Below are positions 47,115-59,100 of a stretch of 64,000 nucleotides of DNA, one piece after another. A model generated the notes under the pieces. The model worked only from the letters and a program-made list of their open reading frames with translations, was not told where the DNA came from and searched no databases. The DNA comes from Polytrichum commune (Eukaryota; Streptophyta; Polytrichopsida; Polytrichales; Polytrichaceae), in the NCBI GenBank assembly GCA_950295325.1, contig OX485806.1:15626001-15690000 (forward strand). The letters are read 5' to 3'. The translations under genes and the position numbers were made by a program. Numbering within the stretch: position 1 is the stretch's first letter; every line of letters begins with the position of its first letter.

Positions 47115-50100
47115 CTAAAGTGTCTCCGCCAACACCACATCCAGCAGCGTGCCTATCTTCAGGCGTTGCTTACATCGATCGTCTTGATGCATGATCTTCT
47201 GAAACGGAGGAAGTTCTCTAATGGGCACAGTAATGCTGAGCACTCCGTCCACATAAGAGGCAGTAATTTTGTGAAGATCATTATTGGAATTGAGGACAAA
47301 TCGGCGGTCAAATTTGCCAAATGTGTGCTCCTTATTATGAACGATCCTGATACCCTCGACTAGGACCTCAGGCTTACGCTCCCTGCTTACTACGCGGTGG
47401 GCAGCAATTTCTATTTGCATCTGTTCTCAGGTATTGGACCAAGTGAGTCAGTGAGGCGTGTACGACGTTTAAGCTTAAAGTTGTATTACCTACCTGCAAA
47501 TCGACTACGCAGTAGAGATGTTACCCTTTAATTCAATCGCAGTTTTGGTCGAGAGTTGGGTTGTTTTTGCATACAAAACTTCCCATGGTTGGTAAGTTGT
47601 CGGTGCATTAGTGCAGTCGCTGTGGAGGTTTGGACGAAGACTTTTCTATATCGGTTCATTGGGGCCCAAACCTCCACACCTTCTCCACTCATGCACCGTA
47701 AACTTACCGAACATGGAGAGTTTCATATGCAAAGCAACCGAGTCCTGACCAAAACTCCAGTTGTATGAAACTAAAAGTCTAGTAGAAGGGGGAATATAGT
47801 GCAATGTATGGAAATATGTGCAGCGAAGTTCGATCACCATGAAATAGCTTTAAAATTTTCTTCAAATAAGAGCAATTCTTTGACTCACAAATTTGTTTGT
47901 CATCCTACCGCTCTCTTACACCATCAAAACCTCCATAAGCAATCTGGTGGAAGTGCTACTCGCGCACCTTATTGCACGGATACTATACTACTTGATGTTC
48001 GAGCGGTATTAGGTTTGAAAAGTCAGAGAGCACATCGTGTACAAAGGTCAAGATATGTCGCAAACCTTGATGTCTTCAGATTGGAGGCTAGGCATGTCCA
48101 TGACAAAAACGGAGCCATCCGGCGTTGCCTTCATATTTTGACCAGAAACAATCAATTTACGCTTAATCTGACCCTCACGTAGGGTAGATCTACTAATCCT
48201 TGTGACACCTTGCTTTATGCCTAATTATTTATTGAATTAGAGCTTAACTGAATTGGAGTTCTGTACATGTGGTAAGGCAGTGGTGAGGGGTGCAGCAGCA
48301 AGGAAACGTTTTGAGCACATCCTTAACCTTTTTCTTAATGGATATGTGAAGACAGTTTCAAAATCAGTCGGCCGTAACAACAACCTTTTGCTAAGTGCCT
48401 GAACTTTTCTTTTTTGTTATAGCTGAATCAATGGTTGCTAAATTAGATAATTGATCATTCTCTATAGCTTTGACTGGGCAAAATAGAGTTGAATAGACAT
48501 GAGTCTATTTCAAACATTCATGAAAGGTTTTCACATAGATTATAAAAGTCAATGAAGGAGTTGGTATTCCTCAAGTCATGTTGTGCATCATTAATTGTTC
48601 CATGCAATCAGCAGACTTTGCTGACACCTGTACGCAGAGTTGGCTTCAAAGTGGGGATCTTATGCAGTATTGGCATGTTTACATATATTTAAGATGTAGA
48701 AGATAAGGCACGAAGGATAATATAATGCAATTTTTTGGTTGCTTCATAGATGTTTATTCATTGTTTGGTTGCTGATAAGGATCTCATTAATTGCTAGGTG
48801 CTTGATTAGATTCTCATTAATTATGTGGTGGCCACAAGATAGTTAATTAATTGTTAAGCGGTAACCTAGGTTCTGACAAACGGAGGGATGACGGCTGATT
48901 AGGTTTTCGTTAGGTTTTCATTGGATGATATTCGTTTAATTTGGATGATCAAAGGTTGTATATATGGAGGTGGTCTGCATAGTTGCAGTATCACCTTCAC
49001 ATTTTCTGATCTTGTGTACATTGTATTTTAGTTTCTTGTTTTCTTGCTTTCTATTGTAAGTGTTTCTTTCTTGTCCGTAGTCATGGCCACTACTAGCACC
49101 AGCAGACCTTCCAAGCCTATCATATGTGTCACTGACATAGATGAGAATTCCATAGGTGTTTGGTTTGAGGGTAAGATTCTAAATATATATGGTACTTTTG
49201 ATTACATCCGTTCAGGAAATGCAAAGAGAGGGTCCGGTTGAAGTCCCTTTTCTTATTTGCATTATGATCTTATAGATCGGGAATATTTGACCACAATCAC
49301 GATGACAATAGCTGGTGATGTAATACATCATTACGAGGATAAGATTCGTGCCGGAGCATATATGAGGATAGAAAGTTTCGGAGTTAAACGTAAACATGCA
49401 AGTGGATTTCAAAAGGGTGACATGTCTTTTGCAATCCTAGTATTATAAAATACACATGTTGTGATTTTACCTCCGTTTGTACCCGAATTGCTTCCAATCT
49501 TTTATACAGAAACTTGTATAAGAAATTCCAAGAAAATCTCTCACGAAAGTTTTCCAATGGCTACGTTCAGTGTAATAATTGTTGGTGTGAGAGGTCACTA
49601 CAAGAGTGCGAATAATGAAGATTTTTGTCAAGTGATTGTTGCAGATAGTATTGTTGAAGACGATCACGATACTGAGGGATTTTCGCGAGTTTTTCATGAT
49701 GAATATACAAAAATCAAAGATGCCTTTGAAAGTGGTGAGAATGTCTTGGTGATGTTTAAAAACATTACCACTACATCCAAGTATGATCGATTTTTGAAGA
49801 CGGATGCATTCACCATTGTTACTCCAGTGATAGATGAAGAGGAACGGAAGAGGTTACTCGATATCTACTCAAGAATCCACAATTGTACTCAAGTAGATTG
49901 CATAAAGGTAAATAAGTTATATTTTTATGTATATATTGTTGTATATACTATACATATAATGTATTGTAATATGTATTGCAATATGTATGTACGTTTGTAT
50001 TGTATTATATACGTACTTTTGTATGTATGTAGAACCCCGTATGCATATACTGATATTAGTTTATATTCTGAATGTATTGTATGTAATATTAATATTATAT

Positions 50101-53100
50101 ATTGATGAATCAACTATATGTATTCATAATTGCATATTAATGTATTGATTGTCCATATTGCAGATTGAAGGCCATCTATCAGTTTTGAATCTGACAGTTC
50201 CACCATTCAAACGTATCTGTGCCATTTATAGAGTGGAGAATATAGTTTTAGTATCCACTGGGATATACTATTGTAAAAAATTGTGAATGCAATCAGGCAG
50301 TAGAAAACTTACCGTTTATTAAATGTTAAATTTTTGAATCAAATGCTCGAGATGTCCAAGTGTTTGTGGACGATGAATGGCTATTTGCTTTAGTTCATAT
50401 GCCAGCGAAAGAATTTTGGAAAATAGGATGAAAAGATCAAATTAAACTTCTTTCTCAACTTGGTCTTCACGGCAGATTTAGCTTTACTTCCACATCTTAC
50501 TTAGCTGGATATGAAGAGTATCACTTTAATGAGCAAGGTGATATGAGAGAAAATGCTACATTGAATTTTATTGTAGATTTTCAATCTTAATCTAATCCAG
50601 TAGTGTCTACTCCAATTTCTGAAATATTTGTTCCATCTTTAAGTTTAGAGTTGGAGAATACTCCATCCGCTGAGCATAGTCGTGAAGCTGTCAAACGGAA
50701 ACTAAGTGATAAGCTAGATAGTGTCAAAAAATCAAAAAAATCAAATACTTATATTTATTGAATAAAAATAAATAAAGATATTACATAGTATTATATATTT
50801 ATTGTATCTTATTGTATCCTATTGTACCTTATTGTATTCTATTGTACACTAACATATACACAATATAGAATATTCTATAATTTAATATTCTCATATAGTC
50901 TATAAATTTTATATTCTGATATATTCTATAAATTTTATAAATTTTATTTTCTGATATATTCGTTAAATTATTATTCATATATATTATATTAATATTAATA
51001 TTCTCATATTCTGCATATATTAAATTTTGATATATTCTAAGTACAATAAATTTCATATATTCTGCATATTTATTAATTTTACATTTATCTACATATTTTA
51101 ATAATTTTATTTTAAGTGCATATAATATAATTATATATTCAGTAATCGGATATATTTTGAATATTTCATAAGTTACTAGGTACAATATATAATATACCAT
51201 ATATTCTACATATACTAAATAATAATACATAATGTAGTTAGCTTTTTGGTTACAAACAAACCCAGGGAACAATCAGGGAAGACTTAAAAGGTGATTCTTA
51301 TATATTCTAGGTGTCTTAAACAAGGTTTGTTAGGTAAAACACAAGGTTATAACACTTCATTTCCATTTAGGTGTATCAATTAGTTTACGGGCAGGGGTAA
51401 AACACCTAAAAGATCACTCCATAGCAGTGCATGCAAGAGTGACAGTCTCTCACCTCACTTTACTTTTCATGGCAATTGTCTGGCAGTGAATTCCTTTTAT
51501 TAGAACCAAGTGCGGTGCACAAACATAGGCACAGCCATCGACTATAGTCTTTGCATAAGTATCATCATCATGTCTTAATTATCAAAGCCAAGGGCACTTT
51601 GATCTTTGCTATAGTCTTTAGATTCATATTAGCATAATACACATTTGATTATAGTCTTCAATATAGTCTGTACGCATTATAAGTCATATATCCAACAACA
51701 CCATAGGCTGGAAGCCCGTATGTTCAATTATTAATCAATTACAAATCAACGAGGTTAGAATTACCCTTTCCTGGATTAGGTAACATTCAGCTAGTGACTG
51801 CATTGTCCTTTCGGCTTCTCACCAAGGTAACTGTTCAAGGCTATAGTCTTCCCACTAGGCCCTTTCATCTCCCAGCATGACTATTGCCTTCTCAATCCAT
51901 TAAGTTTACTTATACTTAGGATTACAAACACACATATATTCTCATTGGACTCATACAGATTCTTTGATTTCATTCAATCAACTTATTAGCTTGTGTCATC
52001 ACTTCCTTTATTAATTTCACATCCTTACTCCATTGAAATGAAGCTCTCAGATTTACATCCGATTACACCATGGCAATCATCTCTCAGGATCCCTCTTAAT
52101 TTCCCCAGTCTATAGTCTTATCCTAATTGGGTCTTCCCTGGTCTCTCAGGGAAATTCCCTCATCAATCACCAAGACTATAGCCTTCACCCAGGGTAATTG
52201 AGAATGAAATCTCATCATACCTTACCACAGGAAGGTAACTTCCCAGACTATTGCCTTATGATGAGAGGTGATCTCAGCTATTAATGCAGACCATTGCCTG
52301 GCCATGCTCACTTTCTCTAATTCATTATATAAGGATAAACTTAGTCTATGGCCTGGTCATGTAATTGAGATACTCAATATTGTGGATTCAAATGAACTTG
52401 CAATCAATCATACACAACGCTCAAGGCTATAAACTGTAGTCACTGTAGCAAGGTAGAAACAATTCCAACAACAGTAACTCCTACACTTTGCAATCCCTGC
52501 AAAGTGTTCTGACACACAAACACAGACTATAGCCCTGACAATCATTTCAAATCAGTCTTCCATCCCAATATCAGACTATAGCCTGAACTCACAATAAATA
52601 TTCAATAGACACAACAATAGAAACAAAGTAGTTCTCTCACAATGTAATAATTCAGGATTCACTCCCATGTAAATAATTATTGAATATTGATCAATGATAC
52701 ATCAAAAGACTATTGACTAGCACAACAACAGTGCATCCTCTTACAGACAATACTTTCAAAGTTCTAAAAACATTGGAGTTCAATCTCTATCCCAGAGATG
52801 ACTGACTTCTTTCTTACCTCCCCCTTCCTTTATACTTTGTGAGGAGTCCTCTCTAGCCCTACATCCTTTCATATCAGACTATAGCCTTGGAAGTTATGCT
52901 TTTCGGGATCTGAAGACTATAGTCTGTTCACATGGACAGTATCTTAAGATTTCAGTGTAGATTTTGTCCCTTTTTACACTGAATTCTAATTTTCAAAAAG
53001 ATAAACTAAAAATCGCTATCACACATAATTAATTATTTTGTATAATTCAATTTGATATTCAATTTTATTAAATCATATTTTATAATTTCCTTTGTTTAAC

Positions 53101-56100
53101 ATTATGTCAAAATTGGATTATGTATTGAAGCATTATAATCTTCAACGAAATACAACATATTTGTATAACATTGGAAATTATTTATTTGATTCTATATCAT
53201 ATTTATTAAGGTATAAGGAAACATCTGCATTGTTAAGAACTACTTCAATGCAACATTTGAAAAATTATTTAGTAAATATCACACCAAAAGCTTCCGAGAC
53301 ATGTATTATGGAATTGAACAAAGACTTCTTAATTGATCTACATAACGGAGAACTCTTAAATGAAAGTGACTATATTAAAAAAATGTCTCTTAGTGCAACT
53401 AAAGGAGGTGTGTGGGGTGATTTTACTGCTATCAAGTGGGATTCAGATTACTTAAAAATTCCAATTAATGTGTGAAATGTATATAATGGTAGAATTTCAA
53501 GTACGTTTGGTGTAGAATTCAATTCGGAAATACTCCATATAGCATTTGATTAAAAAAAAGCATTTTGAACCTATCGAGACAATTCCTGGATTAAAAGCCA
53601 TAAATGTCCCAACGGAAATAACACAAGGAGATATTATAGATTTAACAAGTATTTCTATTTCAAACGTTGATAATGAAATTTATACAAAAAGTCAAAATAC
53701 AAATGATGAAAATTCAAATTCAGAAAAATATATTGGTACAATACATAATAAAATTGTAAATTTAGAAAATGATAATTTCTCAAATAGAATTTTTTTGAAT
53801 ATAAATTATAAAAATATGTTGAAATAAACAAAAATTAAAAAAAAAACCTACAACGAGTTACATCTTATTGGTATAATGTAGATGATTGTTTATTTGACTC
53901 GGTATCTTATTTATTACATTATGAAGAATCATCAACTATGTTAAGAATTAATACGATGCAACATTTAAAAATTTCTTTAGAAAAGAATACCCCTAAAGCT
54001 AAACAATCTCGTTGTAAGGAATTAACGAAAGATTTTTTATAGGATTTACACAATGGAAGAATTTTGAACGATGACGATTACATTAACAAAATGTCGATAA
54101 GTGCAACTGTTGGTGGAATTTGGGGTAACTTCACTGCTGTAAATTGGACTGCAGATTATTTGTCTAGACCAATTGTGATATAGGGTGTAAAAAATGGTCA
54201 TAAATTAATTTATTTTTAAAGAATTTAACAACGATGTTATATATTTAACATTTGATTAAAAAATGAAACATTTTGAATCTATTAAAAAATACCTGGATTG
54301 GATCCTATTAATGTTTCTATACAACCATTAAATTATAAATGCATACAATTGGATGGAAAATCAATACTTCAACTAAATTCAAAGACTTCAATCAAACAAC
54401 ATAATAAATTCCATACCATAGACGTTATGAATGTAAACATATTTGAACCACCCTTACTGAATAAAATGGAAAAACAAAATATCATTAAAATTATAGATCC
54501 AATGGAAAAACCACTCTCAAACATCAAAAAATATAATATTTTTTTCAATTATGATAAATTAATCAATGATAATGAAAATGATCCCATTTATTCTAGAAAA
54601 CAAATAAAAATAAAATGTATTGGTCAACAGAAATGAATGAATTCTTCATAAATGCATTAGTGAGTTCTGATTTAGATTACAAAGCTATTGCTATCAAATT
54701 TATTTCTTTAAATGAAGGATTACACATTACAATTCCATAAATTATTAAACATATTAAGTTAATAAAATAAAAAAATTATTATAGAAATAAAAAATTAACA
54801 ACTGACAAAAATGAAAACATTAGTGAACATTATTCAAAAGAAGAACATAGAAAAATAGAATCCAAAAATAAAAAACGACTATATGTTCATTGGAAAGATT
54901 ATGACGTTTATATTAAAAACCATATAATACAGAACTATAAATATGATAATATTCAAAATAAAGTAAATGTATTTTATGAAAAATTTCCCGATTGTTAGCT
55001 TACGAATAAATAAATTACCAAACGCTTGAAATATATCAATAAGAAGAAAGAAGATAATGCGCAATACATGAAAAATAATGTAGATGTCGTATCTTACAAT
55101 GAGACACTTAATAAAGTAAATGATCAAGTTATTATTAAAAATAAATTAAAATTTGTTATCGTTAATAAAAAGAAGTCAAAATCAAATAACATTAATCACA
55201 AACAACAACCAGTCCAAATTTCAGCAATACAACAATACAACAATTCTACGCTTAACGATATCGCAATCTTTGCAAGTCTGCTACACTCTCAATTACCCCT
55301 AAGATTTAATTACCAGAGCGACAGGCAACAAAAGAAAATAGACACGAAGTAGAAATCTGATTTCATCATGTTAATATGACAAGTTAAACTTCCGACTGCC
55401 TGTCCTTACACAACGAGACTCTTTCCACTAAAGTAACACAACTCAAACAGAATTCAAAAGATCGACTCTAGTACAGACACCCTGGAATTCAACAACTCTG
55501 CAGCTTAACAAATGCAGTCAAGGTTTCTTCACCAAAAATTAGCAAGCAAGCACAATAGTTTTTGTGTCTATTACTCGGCTCTCTCAGCCCTGCTCCTTCC
55601 GAGAGCTTCTCTGCTCCCTACCTGGCCTCTATATTGTCAGGGAAATTGCCGAGCCTGCAACTGCCACAGTTACCAGTCAATAGCCCTTCTAACTGCGTGT
55701 TCGGCTTTTCCTAGACTATAGCCCTTACTATCAACCATTTAGCTCTTACTAGGCTATTGTCTCTTTCTCATCTGTCCAGCTAGGAAATAACTAGTTACAT
55801 AAAGGCTATATGTCCATAACTTCAGTTTTGAGCTCAAAAATTAAAAAATTACTACCACATAGCCCCCTGCTAACTCTGTTGCTGGCCCTCCAGCAACTTA
55901 CTTTCGCAACAGCTTCGGCGGAGGTCCTCCTCGGTGAGCCACTTCCTCAGCTCCTCTCTTCAATTCGCGAGATTCGGCCTTCTCAATTGCGTTCTGTAAA
56001 TCCTCGACCTTCGCCACAAGCTCCGGTGCGTTCAACCGCTGCCACCTTAGGAATTTCTCAAAAGGGCCCGCCCTCGTATTAGGAAATTCATTGATCAAGC

Positions 56101-59100
56101 ACTTATGCGCTCCCGTGATGAAATGCGTAATGGACATGGCTTCCACAAGCCTCACCCACCGAGTGGGTCGGTATTGCAATTTTAAAAACAATAAGAACTC
56201 ATGATGACTTTCGTGGAACTGGTTTACATCGATAGTAACATTCCACTGCCCACACCAGTCAGCAAGAATGTTTGCAAACACCGCAACCCTGTAACACACC
56301 GGATCTTTACCTTATACTTTCTTTACTATTGTATCATGCTTCGCGTACATTCAAATTTATAAACACTTCATGTCCACGAGATCGTGCGTTTGTATTGAAA
56401 CCTCAACAAATGCTATTAAAACTAGAACCTGAATCCACAGATATAATGTGCAAATCAATTGTTGATAGATATATAGAAAGACCTTATTTTTTAAAGAATA
56501 TATATTTAGCAGAATATGTATCAAACTACAGTTGGTCAAGTAAAAAATTAACCAAATGTCAAAAATAAAAAATTATAAGATTTGTTTATTTCAACAAATA
56601 CAAAGATGTTGAAAATTGGGCAAGAGAACAATTATTATTATATGTACCATTTGATGATTCAAAACTATCTTTAAAAAATAATAAGAAAACTTGGAAAGAA
56701 GCGTATGATGAAAAAATTAAAGATATATTTGACAAAAGTGAAAAATTTAACTATCAAATATCTGCATCAAATAAAAAAGATAATATTGAATTATTGAATT
56801 ATTTAGGAGAAATAATAAATAAGATTTAAATTGATAAGGATTTTAATATATGGAATGATGTAGAGGCTGATATAATGGAGGTTTATACATCGAATGAAAT
56901 CATTGAAAAATACGATCTTGCTATGGATATTCAGGTCAAACCACGTGTCAGTCATATACCATGTCAAAATTCAGATCAACACAAATTTCACAATGTTGAC
57001 TTAATAAAAAAAAACAATAGTCTTTTGAATATCAAATAAAGAGCTATTTATGATGATTTGATGTATAGAAAACGAATCAATTCAAATAATCCTATACATC
57101 TATTTCTTACAAGTGGTGCTGGAACTGGTAGAACATTCACTTTACAATTCATTGTCCAAGGATTGTTACGTTTTTATCATAGTGATTTACAATCCAATCC
57201 ACTGAAACCAAAGTAACTATTAATGGCATTTACAGGTAAAGCTACATTTAATATAGATGGTTGTACCATACACTTGGCATTACGTATTCCAGTTAATCAG
57301 TCTTTGTCAAATATGGGAAAATTATCTTCTGAATTACTGAACAAATTAACTTATGACTACGAACAAATAAAACTTATAGTAATTGATGAGATATCTCTTA
57401 TTGGAGCGAAGATGCTTGACGTTGTCGATCAAAGACTTCGATCCATAAAACATGTTCAAAATAAATATTTTGGAGGAGTAGATGTTATTGTTTGTGTTGA
57501 TTTTTATCAAGCTCCACCGGTTAGACACAATTGGGTGTTTCAAAAATTAGACGATTGATTAAATTCTTTGGCACCTAATTTTTGGATTGAATGTATTAAA
57601 TGTTACGAATTGATCATTGTGATGCGCCAAAATGATCCATTGTTTGTCAATATACTTAATAGGTTTAGAAAAGGAACCCACAATATCACAGATATTAATA
57701 CGATTAATAACCTATGTTTTAAACAACCTCCAATTAATTCTACAATTCCTCATTTATATTATATGAATAAGGATACACTGTCGCACAACTTAAAAGTCTT
57801 TGACAATACAGAAGGTCTCACTTATTATTTACATACAGTAGATATTAAACATCATTCTTTATCTGTAAAATTTAAAATTCCAGACGATCCTAGTAAAACA
57901 ACTGGATTACACACACTTATAAAAATTAAAAAAATATGTTGGTGGAGCTTTGCGCAGGAAATTATGCAACACATGATGGTTTAGTGAATGGAGCTGATGG
58001 GTTTTTTAAGACATTTATATTAATAAATTCTTAAACATATATTTTTATACAATTCTTAAACATAAAAATTGGATCTTCAACACGCTTAGCAAATACTCAT
58101 CTATATCAAGATAAGAGTATAGATCCAACTTGGACACTAATTGAACCTCAAACAAAATAAATTCGAATTGGAACGAATGAAACACATCTTATAACCCGGA
58201 TACAATTTCCTATACAATTAGCAGCTGCTCGAACAGTTCATTGTTCACAAGGTTTGTCTTTAGATGAAATGGCGTTTGATCCAAGTGGTATTAATAAACA
58301 TGGATTAGCGTATACTGCATTATCACGGATAAGAACAAAAGAAAAATTATATTTACTACATCCACTAGCGAATTCTAACTTCCAAATTGATAAATCAGTT
58401 TCTATTGAAATGGAAAGATTGACCAATTCAGCCAAATGGAAACTTTTAGTACCAATTTAAAAAAATATTCGTCATTCACATGTAATCATTCAAAGCATAA
58501 ATATTTATTATTTATCACGACATCATGTAAATATACAAAATGATCATAACTTGCAATCATCACATATACTATGGTTTCAAGAAACTAGAATAAAAGATTT
58601 TGAGGAAGTTCCACAATTTATTAATTTATCTAAATATAAATATATACATAATTTTGATGGACATGGCTTAATTTTGTTATATGATAAGAATATGATGTGT
58701 TCGTCAATGACGATAGATCATCTCAGTGGATCAGAGTTTATAGCGGCAACATTTAATGAAGGACATAGAAAAGCTATTCATGTGAGAACTCTTTATTGAT
58801 CTCATGTGACTTCGATTCTTTTTTTTATAATTTGTTTAGAAAAATTACTTTATAAAATACCATTAGCATGTCCAACTGTTATTCTTGGCGATTTCAATAT
58901 AGATTTTAATAAAGAAGTAGACAAACACAAAGATTTACAAGTACTTCATGTATGTACGTCCAAATATCATTTAAAACAACATTTGTCAATATCTACTACA
59001 AAATCAAATTCATTAATAGATCACATTTGGTCAAATATTCCAGGTCATGAAACACTTTTTGGCGTCACTGATGCATACTGGCCAGACTATCACAAACCAA

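Noticed and set aside
47799-48182. Plus-strand frame containing VCHPTALLHHQNLHKQSGG, repeated at 60,292-60,750
   Set aside because: Looks like a conserved protein because it occurs twice, but it is the antisense of the duplicated sHSP exon/intron block; conservation is due to recent DNA duplication.
51260-52987. Definite solo LTR
   Set aside because: A minus-strand TATA-like sequence and TG/CA candidates exist, but no matching target-site duplication could be found, so it is reported only as an island.
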